This document shows, in pieces, positions 30,527 to 40,163 of a DNA stretch of 64,000 nucleotides (the first letter of the stretch is position 1; each line of letters opens with the position of its first letter). A program made the position numbers and the translations under genes. Under the pieces are notes generated by a model. The model saw only the letters and a list, made by a program, of their open reading frames with translations. It ran no database searches and was not told where the DNA came from. This stretch comes from a virus, in the IMG/VR virus record IMGVR_UViG_3300048691_000182, positions 32,280 through 96,279 of that record. One strand, 5' to 3'.

Positions 30527-32686
30527 TTAATATCTTTGTCTATAATTGCTGTAATTTTGAGTATTGTGTTTTGCTACTCTATTGGCTCTTTTAGACTCTC
30601 TAACATTATTAATAAGTTCATCAACAGAGAAGACTTCACCCTCTTCTAAAACAATAGACCTATTTAAAGATCTTAATTTTTGTTCTAGTTTAAGTATAAT
30701 AAAATCATCGTTTGTTTTACTTAGCTCTTCTTCAATAGCAACTATTTCTTGTCTGATATAATTTTGCTCCATTAGAAAATCATATTCAGCCTGGGTAGTT
30801 ACTTTATTCTTATTTGAAGCTGAGAATATTTTCTTACTGTCAATCCCATAAAAAGAAAGATTAGTAGCTTTAGTTAAGAACCAAAATATCAACAACCACG
30901 CAATTACCATATCGTCATGCATACCTTTTAAATGGTCCACACGATTATTAATAATTAACAAACTTGTTATCTGGTCTATGGTTGTCTTATCTCTAACTAA
31001 GTTTCCACCTTGTTTAGCGGCTAGTTGTAACGTAGTTGAATAAAGCTCACTTCGACTAGTTAGGCCTGAACCCGTAGTAATAAATCCAAATGTTTTCTTA
31101 TTAGTAGTGTAGACGTGCGAAGGTCTTCTCCCAAAAGGAATATTTAAATCTCTCCAGGTCTCTTTATCTTCATCACCTTTTTGAACAGCCATATTAAATA
31201 ATCTTTTAAATGGGTCAATACCTTTTGCAGGTAACATTAAAAGTAAATAATCAATAATAGCCACACCAGATGATTTTCTTTCAATAATAACAGTTAGATT
31301 GTCGTATTTAACAATCCAATCACAGATCCATTCAGCAAAAGTAATTAAATTAGTTTCATTGTAATTACCTGCACAGATAGTACCACCGTCGACAATATCT
31401 GCTAATAATAAAGATATATCATCACCACCAGAAGCATCGCTGGTATCCAGCGCCATTACAAAGTTACTAGATGACATTATTCTACCTAGTTCGTCTTGAT
31501 TCACATACCACTTTGTAATGTAGTTGTAGGGTGCGGCTATTTTGGTAGTAAAGTTTAAGTCTTGTGAATTTCTGATTCTAGTAAGTAGTTCAACAGACAA
31601 CGGAGACGATTGCGAACCAGAAGTCCAAACGTTAAAGAAGTCTCTGTCTGCATCCTCACCTTTTTGGATAGCATCTTCAATAGCGCGCTTTAACCACTCG
31701 TCGTCCTTACCTAGCTGAGTGTGGTTAAAAGTAGCATTGATGCGGAGCTTACCTGTTCTGGAGTTTAATTTAATTAATTTCTCCAACTCTTCTAAATTTT
31801 TAGCATCTAAAAAAGCCTCAGTCCATTCAGCAGCTTCTTGTAAGAGATCAAAAATATATCTACCGTCTTTATCGTCACGCTTACCAGCCGTAGTAGTAAT
31901 GATCGTACCGTGTGGTTCGTCATTTCTTCTGGCTTCGTCTCTTGCTGCCGTACCTGCTGCTAAAGCTGCTGGCATAGAGATAGCTATATTTGGTTGGAAA
32001 GGTGCTTCGTCAATATGGAATACAGGACTAGTTAAACCTCTCCCAACTTTTAAAGCATCTTTAGGCGATTTTTGAGGAACATGTGCGCGGTAATTATTAC
32101 CCATCGACTTAATACTAATTTCTTCTAAGTTATTAGTATCAGATTTAGATCTTTGTCTAAGGTAAGGAGGTAGCTCACTATCAATGTCTTTAATGCGTCT
32201 AATGTTGGTAGCACGTAGACCATCATCTTTAGTTAATAAGTTAATGTCTGTATTAGTACAGAGAATATTCATTAACAAAACCATTAATTCGTCCACAGAT
32301 AAAGATTTACCTGTTTGTCGAATCTGAATAAGAATAATGGTAATGTGATTAAAAAAACTCCAATATAAGCAAATATTACCTCTATTGGCCATTAGCATGC
32401 TAGACTGGGTGCCTGATGTAGCTGGGACTCTTGCCACTTCTCTAAAGAAGTACCATGGATTTAGTTTGCACTCTAAACCAATAGCCAGTTTCTGGTCTAA
32501 AGTTAAAAACTCAGAATGCGGATCTACTCCGTCTAATTCTTGGTTGTAAAGTGCAAGTAGGAAACAGTTGTTCTTAACACCCATTTCCTTGTATAAATTA
32601 GCTAGTTTTAAAAAGCTTTTATTACTTGTGTTATAGTGAATGGTGGCACCTGGCCACATTTTCCAATCTTCTTCAAATAGTATCAT
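30527..32686 (-). CDS. terL: Terminase large subunit (DNA-packaging motor)
   Basis: 719 residues. Walker A-like RQTGKS is at about 123-128, and Walker B PVFHIDE ends at about 227, followed by the coupling-type TTTAG segment near 245-250. The C-terminal half has ALDTSDASGGDD near 425-435, the first acidic patch of the RNase H-like nuclease. The protein pumps DNA into the prohead and cuts it. Size agrees with phiKZ-like terminases (gp25). An intron is not present. The exonuclease gene ends two bases before its start codon, so the two are coupled. Confidence 0.88.
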   Translation of the reverse strand: MILFEEDWKMWPGATIHYNTSNKSFLKLANLYKEMGVKNNCFLLALYNQELDGVDPHSEFLTLDQKLAIGLECKLNPWYFFREVARVPATSGTQSSMLMANRGNICLYWSFFNHITIILIQIRQTGKSLSVDELMVLLMNILCTNTDINLLTKDDGLRATNIRRIKDIDSELPPYLRQRSKSDTNNLEEISIKSMGNNYRAHVPQKSPKDALKVGRGLTSPVFHIDEAPFQPNIAISMPAALAAGTAARDEARRNDEPHGTIITTTAGKRDDKDGRYIFDLLQEAAEWTEAFLDAKNLEELEKLIKLNSRTGKLRINATFNHTQLGKDDEWLKRAIEDAIQKGEDADRDFFNVWTSGSQSSPLSVELLTRIRNSQDLNFTTKIAAPYNYITKWYVNQDELGRIMSSSNFVMALDTSDASGGDDISLLLADIVDGGTICAGNYNETNLITFAEWICDWIVKYDNLTVIIERKSSGVAIIDYLLLMLPAKGIDPFKRLFNMAVQKGDEDKETWRDLNIPFGRRPSHVYTTNKKTFGFITTGSGLTSRSELYSTTLQLAAKQGGNLVRDKTTIDQITSLLIINNRVDHLKGMHDDMVIAWLLIFWFLTKATNLSFYGIDSKKIFSASNKNKVTTQAEYDFLMEQNYIRQEIVAIEEELSKTNDDFIILKLEQKLRSLNRSIVLEEGEVFSVDELINNVRESKRANRVAKHNTQNYSNYRQRY

Positions 32687-32687
32687 T

Positions 32688-33215
32688 TTAACTCACTAGG
32701 CTTGGATTAGACATTAAGTCTAATAAAATTCTTATTGATTGTTTAGCGTCAGACAAAGGGTTATGAATAGGTAGTTCATCGCTTAGTCTTTTTCTAGTGG
32801 CAATAGGGTCCTTACCTGTCATAAATAAAAGACTGGAAATATCTAACATAGGTAATGGCCCTTCCCATGCTCTATCTAAATTATCTTTAATACAAGCAGA
32901 TAAAAAATTACTCTCAACAGGCCAGCCACAGTCTGTTACTAGTAATGCTCCTTTACTTTTCCAATATTTCCATTTCTCCCAGAAAGCATTTCTCATTTCT
33001 ATTAACGTAGTGTGTGATATTTCTAATGGTGGTATATTTTCATTTACCCATTTAAGATCTGATATTTGTCCATCGCAAAGTTCTCGGGGGCAAGAAAACA
33101 TTTGTTCATCGTGTACTATTCTATCTTTGTCTACAACAACATACCCAACAGCAAAAGCGTCCCCATGTAGTCCTATAGATTCTACGTCAAAACACATGTA
33201 TAAAGTTTTATTCAT
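32688..33215 (-). CDS. DEDDh-type 3'-5' exonuclease-like protein
   Basis: 175 residues with the three exonuclease motifs in order: FDVESIG (Exo I, D-E), DCGWPVESNFL (Exo II, Asp), and HNPLSDAKQ (Exo III, His and Asp spaced as in DEDDh enzymes). It should remove nucleotides from 3' ends of DNA or RNA. It lies directly upstream of the terminase in a minus-strand operon. Could serve as proofreading partner of the window's DNA polymerase, whose own exonuclease domain I cannot see, but that is speculation. Confidence 0.75.
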   Translation of the reverse strand: MNKTLYMCFDVESIGLHGDAFAVGYVVVDKDRIVHDEQMFSCPRELCDGQISDLKWVNENIPPLEISHTTLIEMRNAFWEKWKYWKSKGALLVTDCGWPVESNFLSACIKDNLDRAWEGPLPMLDISSLLFMTGKDPIATRKRLSDELPIHNPLSDAKQSIRILLDLMSNPSLVS

Positions 33216-33236
33216 TTCTTCTCTTCTAATTATAAA

Positions 33237-33279
33237 TTTAGTTTACTACACAGGTTTTTAATCCGTGTAGTAAACTAAA
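33237..33279 (-). terminator. Hairpin terminator
   Basis: 15-base perfect inverted repeat (33237-33251 with 33265-33279) between two minus-strand genes. Confidence 0.6.
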
Positions 33280-33282
33280 TAG

Positions 33283-34515
33283 TTAACTGTAATAATGCAT
33301 GCAAAAAGCTCTTAAGCAAATATACAAACAAAGTCCTGTTCTCACACTTGACACAATTCCGTCATTATGAAGACCTGTGGCCTTAGTAACTATACCTTGT
33401 GCTAATTCTCTAATCTCTAAGAGTTCTATATCTGTACTTCTGGAAGACATATAGACTCCTCTGAGTTTAGATACTAGTCCAGCTAAATCAGTATTAGCTT
33501 TTAAGACTGTGCTATTGTCCGCCAAATAACCAAAGCTATGTACCATAACTTTTTCTATTAATTTTTCTACTTCAGGCACTGAAGTATGTCTGAAATTACC
33601 AGACATCCACTCTAAGGTCTTAATCAGATTCTTAGGAGGCATTGTGTGTTGAATAGAGATAATAACAGTAAGTAATTCATCTTTAATAAAACTATTTTTA
33701 TCAGAAATAATAGAACTTAAATACCTGGTATAGCCATAAAGATTTTTTGTTTTATCTTTTAGGATTTGTTCACCGTCGTGCTCCATTAAAGAACTAGTCA
33801 CAGTGATTCGGGACCCCATTCCCTGGGCTTCCATCATCTTGCCATAAATATTCTTACCCATGTCTCTAATACGACCTTGTGTATCGTTTAAAGCGTTAAC
33901 AATCTTTTTATCATCATCAAAAGTTTCAAAGACTTTATAATGGATACTTTCCTTAGATACAATATTTTCACTACGTGCATGGAGTGTAGCAGACCAACTA
34001 CCATATTGCTTAATAGCAAACTTATAACTAAGACTAGCGTACGTGGCAGCCGCTAACTGAGGGTCAGCAGGAAACTTAAAGTATTTAAACATTAAGCTAG
34101 TGATAAACTTATACTGCAAAATTAAAGCAGTGTCTACCATTGCATTTTCTTTTTGCTTATCGGTCAGCTCTGTAGAATTAAGAATACCATGTATAACCCA
34201 CAGTGTAGATAAGTTAAAAACATCGCTAGAGATGTGAAACTCAGCATTGATATCTGGTAACATTAAAAGTTTTTCTTCTAATGTAATATCGTCTATTTCA
34301 AGAACGTCACTAAACCATCTGTCTCTGTCTTGTGCTGTGAATCTAACAATCTGTACACCAAACGTATTTCCACCAAAGAACGTCATATGGTCTTCGTTCT
34401 TTTGCACAAAGCCCACTTGAAAAGAATTAATCTTTTTAATAAGGTTTATATCGAACTTGAGATCACGACATTCTTGTTCAAAAACTTCTTTGACGCCATG
34501 TTTCTTAGTGTTCAT
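33283..34515 (-). CDS. Unknown protein
   Basis: 410 residues, largely helical, no membrane segments; the C-terminus has a Cys-rich hydrophobic end (LCLYICLRAFCMHYYS). No family recognised. It follows the next upstream gene by six bases and ends at a terminator, so the pair forms a unit. A virion or packaging role is possible given the neighbours. Confidence 0.6.
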   Translation of the reverse strand: MNTKKHGVKEVFEQECRDLKFDINLIKKINSFQVGFVQKNEDHMTFFGGNTFGVQIVRFTAQDRDRWFSDVLEIDDITLEEKLLMLPDINAEFHISSDVFNLSTLWVIHGILNSTELTDKQKENAMVDTALILQYKFITSLMFKYFKFPADPQLAAATYASLSYKFAIKQYGSWSATLHARSENIVSKESIHYKVFETFDDDKKIVNALNDTQGRIRDMGKNIYGKMMEAQGMGSRITVTSSLMEHDGEQILKDKTKNLYGYTRYLSSIISDKNSFIKDELLTVIISIQHTMPPKNLIKTLEWMSGNFRHTSVPEVEKLIEKVMVHSFGYLADNSTVLKANTDLAGLVSKLRGVYMSSRSTDIELLEIRELAQGIVTKATGLHNDGIVSSVRTGLCLYICLRAFCMHYYS

Positions 34516-34521
34516 TTTTAC

Positions 34522-35124
34522 TTAATCCTTTAAAGGCTTTTTAAGCTCTTTAACCAAGTTTTCAAACCCGACTATCAAACCAATTCCAAAATCTCTACAG
34601 TGAGCTTCTAATGCTGCGTAAGGGTGTTGTGGAATAGTTTCTGAAGTATTTATTGATTTATAACTAAAAAAAGTAGGGTTAGAAGAATTACTTTGTTCTA
34701 TGTGGTCTTTGTCAATGACAATAAAATTCTTTTGCTCAGTGCCCGGTACCGAGTCTCTAGCTAAAGATGTTAGTGCTGTTGGAATAAGTTCAGGTGTAAT
34801 GCTAGATACCGGCACAGCGTAAACGCCAAAGTTACAAGGATAATACCCTTGGATAATTCTATTAACATGTTGGTTATTAATAGAATTATCAACCACACCT
34901 TTTTGTTTATTCAAAATAGACATAGCCATTATGGCATCATTAGCTTGGGATTCTAGCGCAGTATCTTTCAAAGTAGCTAAATCGTCTTTTGCAAAAACAA
35001 TTTGTAAAGCTTTTGTAAATACCTCAGACAAAGGACCTGTCATGGTGATGGTCTGTTCTTGTGGTTCTTCTTTCTTTTGTACAGGTTCCTCACCACACAA
35101 AGCTACTCTAAGAGAATCTATCAT
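34522..35124 (-). CDS. Unknown protein
   Basis: 200 residues from the ATG at 35124, chosen because AAAGGAAA lies 6-10 bases upstream; a longer frame to 35178 has no ribosome site. Glu/Gln-rich early segment, then a mixed fold. No motif recognised. Preceded by a long structured non-coding stretch that could be its 5' leader. Confidence 0.6.
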   Translation of the reverse strand: MIDSLRVALCGEEPVQKKEEPQEQTITMTGPLSEVFTKALQIVFAKDDLATLKDTALESQANDAIMAMSILNKQKGVVDNSINNQHVNRIIQGYYPCNFGVYAVPVSSITPELIPTALTSLARDSVPGTEQKNFIVIDKDHIEQSNSSNPTFFSYKSINTSETIPQHPYAALEAHCRDFGIGLIVGFENLVKELKKPLKD

Positions 35125-35654
35125 ATCTATTTTCCTTTTATGTTTAATTAGCCAATACTTATTCACAAGATAAATCAAGCTAAATAACTTAGTATAATAT
35201 TATTATAGCTAACAGTAATTTTTTAAATTTTTGCCTTAAAGTAAAAACTTTTAATAACTTGTACGTAAGTATCGAGTAGTTAACAAAAAACTAAAGACAA
35301 AATGTTTCTTCTCTTTTTATTTTCGTCTTATAGAAATGCTGTGTTCAAATTTCTTTGAAATTTTTACATGGCATTTTTGGTATTCTGTATTTACGACCTG
35401 GAGGCTTTAGACTCAGGGAGGATACAAAATTTATGTTTTTATAATTATTTTTAAAATATTATTTTTTTTTATTACCGTCCAGGATACCACCGGCTGGTGG
35501 TATTCCTCCACTATGTTGCGGAGCATTTTTTTATCCTAAAAAAATATAAAACCACTATCGTAATATTTTGCGACGGCTGTGGGCCTCTGCAAATTTACCA
35601 AGTTTATATTTTACCTATCGGTAAATAGAGAGAGTCGCTTCGCTCCTCTCTGTA

Positions 35655-35687
35655 CCCTTGTACCCTTGCCCCCTTACCCCCTTTCCC
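35655..35687 (-). repeat. G-quadruplex motif
   Basis: On the minus strand there are five G-tracts (GGG, GGGGG, GGGGG, GGG, GGG) with loops of three to five bases. This is a textbook intramolecular G4 pattern in a genome that is otherwise AT-rich. Confidence 0.7.
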
Positions 35688-35740
35688 ACAAGATATGTGC
35701 GTATGTAAAAAAATACGTACAGTGGTAAAAAAGCACCATA

Positions 35741-35789
35741 AATCCAATACTTACATCTACTAAAAACTAGTATTTGTAAGTATTGGATT
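35741..35789 (-). terminator. Hairpin terminator
   Basis: 14-base inverted repeat (35741-35754 with 35776-35789) directly after the stop of the minus-strand gene at 35793. Confidence 0.65.
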
Positions 35790-35792
35790 AGG

Positions 35793-36605
35793 TTATTTCA
35801 TTGGTCCTATTTGTAGCTTCAAGAACCTAGTCATCTGGGTATTATCGTTCATCAAGGCAATCTTTTGCCATTTCTCAAGTACGAAAGTTTGTAGCAATTC
35901 CTCACTATCAGCATAGCCTTCAATAATTTCTTTAAATTTACCTAAGTCTTGACCACCTGACAACTGAGCCTGGTCCATTGTAATAATGTATTCGTTGTAG
36001 ATATAACTTTTAATAGCTAACTCAACCATCTTACAAAATGCCATTATGGATCTCATCTTAATATTAGACAAGTTCTCATCATTGGCAATGATACAGCGTA
36101 AGTAAGTACCTGAAGCGTAATTACTTAAATCTTTAACTACTACCATGTTTTCACCCACAAGTTCTACTCTTGCGGTACTTACAGAAGGTATGGCACTGAA
36201 AGAATCCTGTACAGCCATCTGTGCCATAGAAACTGGTGTGATAGAATAAGGATTGGTACTACCTAACACAGACATGGTGTTTTGCATGTTCATGTTGTTA
36301 TACCCAATACTTAACACTGACATAATGCTGCAACCATTGGTCCTTGACTTTGGTATATGGTATACAGCAGTATAGGTATCAATAGGTTGTGGACTAATGC
36401 CCTCCAAACTAACATTCACTTCGGTACCACCCACTATATTTGCTAAGACCAAAACTCTTGGTCGTACAACTTTGTTAAGCATTTGCTCATCAATAGACAC
36501 CGGTACTTGTCTGTAGTTGTATGATTTGTCTGTAAAGACTTCTCTTAAAATCTGATTTGGGATTCTCATCTTAACTTCAGATAACGCTGTTGCAATTGGT
36601 TGCAT
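35793..36605 (-). CDS. Putative virion structural protein
   Basis: 270 residues, no known motif; alternating strands and helices with many Met and Ser. It stands alone between a divergent lytic gene and the structured gap. AAGGAA ribosome site. Structural role is a guess from neighbours. Confidence 0.55.
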   Translation of the reverse strand: MQPIATALSEVKMRIPNQILREVFTDKSYNYRQVPVSIDEQMLNKVVRPRVLVLANIVGGTEVNVSLEGISPQPIDTYTAVYHIPKSRTNGCSIMSVLSIGYNNMNMQNTMSVLGSTNPYSITPVSMAQMAVQDSFSAIPSVSTARVELVGENMVVVKDLSNYASGTYLRCIIANDENLSNIKMRSIMAFCKMVELAIKSYIYNEYIITMDQAQLSGGQDLGKFKEIIEGYADSEELLQTFVLEKWQKIALMNDNTQMTRFLKLQIGPMK

Positions 36606-36800
36606 AAATAATTCCTTTTTGATATTCTTCGTAAATTAAAATAATTGAGTCACACATTATCTTAGTAGAGACTATATAGCAGCAACTATAAATTTTCTAC
36701 TGTTCTATAGAATTTCCACTTTTTAAGGAGAACGCTATGTAATATAATAAAATTCTTAGTGTCTTAAAGACAATTTTTATTATTAAACAAAAGGATACCA

Positions 36801-37337
36801 ATGATTAAGAAAATTATTTTTCTATGCCTCGCAATGCTGTCAGTAACTTGTTTTGCTGATCCTATTAAAAATTACGTTGATTCACTTCAAGAGCAAGCTA
36901 GACTTGTTAAGTGGGTTACACAAACGACAAACGGAAAGATGTCAGACGCTAAAGCGCTTTCTATTATCCGAGATGTCTACGCTCATTCATATAGCAAAAA
37001 TTTAAATCCACGCACAGTCCTAGCAATTATTCGTGTTGAGTCCACATTCCAAGAAAATGCTAAGTCTAGCTACGGCGCTAAGGGAATCATGCAAGTTGTC
37101 CCGAGGTTTCATAAAACTAAATTAGCTGGCCGCAATCCTTTTAATTCTAGCGTTTCTACTGAGGTAGGTACTAGTATTTTAGAAGACTGTGGTAAAAAGT
37201 CAAAAGGTAAGTTATATTCAATGCTCCAGTGTTACTCCGGTGGGGGTGGAGCAAAGTACTACAAAAAAGTATTAGCTTATCAAACCGAATTAAGTCGCAG
37301 CATTGTTCCAAAAGAAACAATGTATGCATTTAACTGA
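36801..37337 (+). CDS. Exported lytic transglycosylase (endolysin-like)
   Basis: 178 residues. A Sec signal peptide spans residues 1-19 (KK, hydrophobic core, cut after CFA). The mature part is a transglycosylase (SLT) domain: IIRVESTF with catalytic Glu about 80, then SSYGAKGIMQVVP, and a Cys pair (EDCGKKSKGK, LQCYSGGG) that may form a disulfide outside the membrane. It would degrade peptidoglycan from the periplasm for lysis without a holin pore. AAAGGA ribosome site. The upstream 195 bases contain AGTAGA/TCTACT, possibly a leader hairpin. Confidence 0.85.
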   Translation: MIKKIIFLCLAMLSVTCFADPIKNYVDSLQEQARLVKWVTQTTNGKMSDAKALSIIRDVYAHSYSKNLNPRTVLAIIRVESTFQENAKSSYGAKGIMQVVPRFHKTKLAGRNPFNSSVSTEVGTSILEDCGKKSKGKLYSMLQCYSGGGGAKYYKKVLAYQTELSRSIVPKETMYAFN

Positions 37338-37347
37338 AAGAAATGAA

Positions 37348-37866
37348 ATGAACGATATTATTACAAAAGTGTTTGAACAAATGACTAAAACACTTTCTTA
37401 TAAAAAAACTTTGATGGATGGTCTAAATTGTTATGTAGGTGACGTAAAGCTAGTCTTAAACGAAACCTTGACTAATCAAAGTAATTTAAAGTTTATCTTA
37501 GAAGATATAGAAAGTTTATTTTCTAATGTTGCAGATGAAGCTTGGGTGAGAGCTAAAGAAATTAATAAAGATGTTTTACCTGAAAAACATATTACTTTTA
37601 GTAGAGACATCAGCGCAGCTGTTTATAAAATCGCCCACTTTGTTTTCTGTGATAAAGAAAACAATAAAAAAATACATAAACTCGGGGTAGATAGCCACTG
37701 TGTCGTTATTGGAGTTATGTTTTATTTTACACAACAAGAAAATCCTAAACTTAACTACGTTATTAAAGTACATAGTGGACCCTTGTCTGTAACTTTACCT
37801 AGTGGAGAAATATATTTGAAGGACATTACGCCTTCTATTATCGGCGAAGAAGAAACCACAGGCTAA
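37348..37866 (+). CDS. Unknown protein
   Basis: 172 residues from ATG 37348, 11 bases after the transglycosylase stop and behind GAAAGAAATGAA. Helical N-terminus and beta C-terminus, no motif recognised. Co-transcribed with the lytic gene and closed by a hairpin. Confidence 0.6.
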   Translation: MNDIITKVFEQMTKTLSYKKTLMDGLNCYVGDVKLVLNETLTNQSNLKFILEDIESLFSNVADEAWVRAKEINKDVLPEKHITFSRDISAAVYKIAHFVFCDKENNKKIHKLGVDSHCVVIGVMFYFTQQENPKLNYVIKVHSGPLSVTLPSGEIYLKDITPSIIGEEETTG

Positions 37867-37873
37867 TAAACAC

Positions 37874-37911
37874 ATACCTCTAAATACCAAAACTAAGGTA
37901 TTTAGAGGTAT
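37874..37911 (+). terminator. Hairpin that also covers a ribosome site
   Basis: 15-base inverted repeat (37874-37888 with 37897-37911). The GAGGT in its 3' arm is the only good ribosome site for the next gene (start 37920), so the hairpin may both stop transcription and hide that site. Confidence 0.5.
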
Positions 37912-37919
37912 AAAAGATT

Positions 37920-38294
37920 ATGAACAAAAATTCAAGATTGTTAATGTATTTTGATTTAACTGGTTTTATGTTTGGTATGGGTAGGTTGACTAAGAAAACA
38001 TATTTTACGGATATTAATCTTAATCCAAACTTTCTATACGATCAATATTTTAGTTGGGTAGTTAATTATATTTTAACCACACACCATCAAATAAACATTG
38101 TTGATTGTCAGATTCATAACAGAGACGAATTTAAAGCAATATTATCTAACAATGAAGTAGTTGTTGTAGACTTTTTCAATGATAGTATTAATGTACGGGA
38201 CCTAAGTATAATACGAGGACAAAACGTTAAAACGATTGTCAATGCTAGGGATTTAATTATCTCTAGAGAACAACCTTTATTTTTACCTAACTAA
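37920..38294 (+). CDS. Unknown protein heading a chain of small genes
   Basis: 124 residues. Starts 'MNKNSRLLMYFDLTG', with a beta strand-helix-strand feel, and opens a run of eight tightly packed plus-strand genes to 41297. No motif recognised. Confidence 0.6.
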   Translation: MNKNSRLLMYFDLTGFMFGMGRLTKKTYFTDINLNPNFLYDQYFSWVVNYILTTHHQINIVDCQIHNRDEFKAILSNNEVVVVDFFNDSINVRDLSIIRGQNVKTIVNARDLIISREQPLFLPN

Positions 38295-38297
38295 ACA

Positions 38298-38933
38298 ATG
38301 TCAGCATACCAACTACTTGTACCTACGCAAATACTTAATATCCCAATTCACGGATATGCAATGTTGATTGAGCAACAATGGGGACATTGTCTACAACCAA
38401 ACAAGTCTGGTGTTTATTTAGTTGGTCATTTAGAACCCATTCTTGTTCCCGAGAAAAGATATTATAAACAAGAAAAACAACCAGGTTATGTACAACCTTT
38501 AGTTCAGGTTAATAATTTTGATTCTCATAACGGCGATGTTTATGATTCTCATGGTAATTTAGTATTAAGTGCTTCTGTAATGAAGCATAAAGAAACTATG
38601 TTAAGCCTAGAACCAACTGTGCCTGTTAGGTCACTGAAAATAATCGAACTACTTATTAACAGTTACTTGTCGTCAAAATTAAAACATATTCGCTACAATG
38701 TGTTCTCCTCTAAAATCGACAATTATCTTAAACCAGAACATCAATATCTTTCTTCTGAAGGATATTTAGAAATGACTTGTAGTGGTTTGTTTAACCAGAT
38801 AATTGATTTCATAGGCAGAGATGATTGGCATATTTACAATGTAAAATTAAACACACTTGACATACGTATTGAAAAGACGATTGATTATAGAATCTTCCAG
38901 TACGAGTTAAATCAAGAAACTAATAATGACTAG
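38298..38933 (+). CDS. Unknown protein
   Basis: 211 residues, starts three bases after the previous stop. Beta-rich with Tyr/Gln/His; no known motif. Its last eight bases overlap the next gene. Confidence 0.6.
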   Translation: MSAYQLLVPTQILNIPIHGYAMLIEQQWGHCLQPNKSGVYLVGHLEPILVPEKRYYKQEKQPGYVQPLVQVNNFDSHNGDVYDSHGNLVLSASVMKHKETMLSLEPTVPVRSLKIIELLINSYLSSKLKHIRYNVFSSKIDNYLKPEHQYLSSEGYLEMTCSGLFNQIIDFIGRDDWHIYNVKLNTLDIRIEKTIDYRIFQYELNQETNND

Positions 38934-39414
38934 CTTTAACGAGTTAATTGTAATAGACGCAGACTCTGTGGTAATAAAATCTAGAGTCTATGTCCACCAG
39001 GCTATCCAAAAAGGTGATTCTTTCCCAATAGCTAATCAAGTTATACACGTTAGTTTAGAGTCAAAGAACCAACCCGGTATTTTTAATAACTTAACAGATG
39101 AGTTAATAGGAATAGTTTTATATGCTGTTATAAATTCTTTTGATACGTCTCAAAATGGTAAAACTAAAAAATATGACACTATTACTCAGGCTATTGATAC
39201 GTTAGTTTTTAATGGTGCTACTTTGGATAAGGCTGTTGTTGCTATTAATTCAATAGAGTACTTGATAATTAATACTTTAATGGATATTTATTCAGGGTTT
39301 GAAACATTAAAAGATAATGTATCTTGTACTGCCGACTTTAAGCATAACAAATTCTTGATTAATTTAAAGAATAAAAAAAGCAATAGGATTTTAGTAAATG
39401 CCGACATTATCTAA
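38926..39414 (+). CDS. Small protein, possible member of a tandem paralogue group
   Basis: 162 residues. N-terminal strand ELIVIDAD, central helices with an IEYLIINTLMDIY-type helix, and a C-terminal strand KFLINLKN. The same layout recurs in the following genes (39398, 39765, 40096, 40490). No catalytic motif. Confidence 0.6.
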   Translation: MTSFNELIVIDADSVVIKSRVYVHQAIQKGDSFPIANQVIHVSLESKNQPGIFNNLTDELIGIVLYAVINSFDTSQNGKTKKYDTITQAIDTLVFNGATLDKAVVAINSIEYLIINTLMDIYSGFETLKDNVSCTADFKHNKFLINLKNKKSNRILVNADII

Positions 39415-39763
39415 ACAGAAAATTATTATTGCTGTTGATATTGAAGAGGATAAAAACTTCCTTACCAGGTTAGCTAAATATCTTGGTATTGAGCATAGTA
39501 ATGAAATTAACAAGTTTATTACTAGTGTTTTCTTTATAGCTTTAACAGAAGAGGAAAACTGCTCTGAAGAAATATGGGATTATCTAATAGACTCAATGGG
39601 TTCTAGATTAGACGTTCTTGATTTGACCAAAGTTAATATTCTTATTGATCTTGCTGTGGGATCTATTCTCCAAACAATTGAAAACTCAACTGGATTAACT
39701 AAAGATGTAAGCCCGTTAGTCATAGATCGTAATTTGGGTTTATTTCTTTTTAAAGGAATGTAA
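39398..39763 (+). CDS. Small protein, tandem paralogue group
   Basis: 121 residues; overlaps the previous gene by 17 bases. Layout: strand KIIIAVDIEED, helices, a long hydrophobic helix (VNILIDLAVGSILQTI) and C-terminal strand LGLFLFKG. Acidic. Function unknown. Confidence 0.6.
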   Translation: MPTLSKQKIIIAVDIEEDKNFLTRLAKYLGIEHSNEINKFITSVFFIALTEEENCSEEIWDYLIDSMGSRLDVLDLTKVNILIDLAVGSILQTIENSTGLTKDVSPLVIDRNLGLFLFKGM

Positions 39764-39764
39764 T

Positions 39765-40163
39765 ATGTTTTTAAGCGACAAGTTTAGACATAGCTTAGTC
39801 TGTATAGATTTAGATCCAGAAATAGAGCACTTAGTAAAAAAACTCATAGACTATCACAATGTAACATGTGATAGTCTAGAGGTAATACTTAGTTTTATAA
39901 TAGACTCTGTTCTATTAGGTGATGAAGTAGCAACTATTTTAGACCTTTCAGAAAGAATAATGGAAGAATCTGAACCAGTTGGCAATTTAGACCCCGATGC
40001 TGTTTTTATAATCACAGATAGTTTAAGACGATTATTCGATTCTGTGGATAAAACATTTAAAATGTTAGGCGTTAAACAATACGGTATACCGCCTTATGAA
40101 CTACTCAACTATGATGGTTACAAAAGAATCATTCTGCGTAAAGCCGAAAATATTGATCATTGA
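39765..40163 (+). CDS. Small protein, tandem paralogue group
   Basis: 132 residues beginning just after the previous stop. Layout as its neighbours: strand SLVCIDLDPEIEHLVKKL, helices, DAVFIITDSLRRLF helix and C-terminal YKRIILRK strand. Function unknown. Confidence 0.6.
   Translation: MFLSDKFRHSLVCIDLDPEIEHLVKKLIDYHNVTCDSLEVILSFIIDSVLLGDEVATILDLSERIMEESEPVGNLDPDAVFIITDSLRRLFDSVDKTFKMLGVKQYGIPPYELLNYDGYKRIILRKAENIDH

Larger units (their letters stand above)
35125..35792. other. 668-base non-coding, structured region
   Basis: No open frame of gene quality on either strand. It contains a hairpin TACCACC-GGCT-GGTGGTA (35482-35506 with flanks), TTTACC-TATC-GGTAAA (35610-35625), an AGAGAG/CTCTCT hairpin (35627-35651), poly-A/T tracts and a strong G-tract motif on the minus strand. 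Possible roles: replication origin, a long leader of the minus-strand gene ending at 35124, or a non-coding RNA. Confidence 0.55.
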
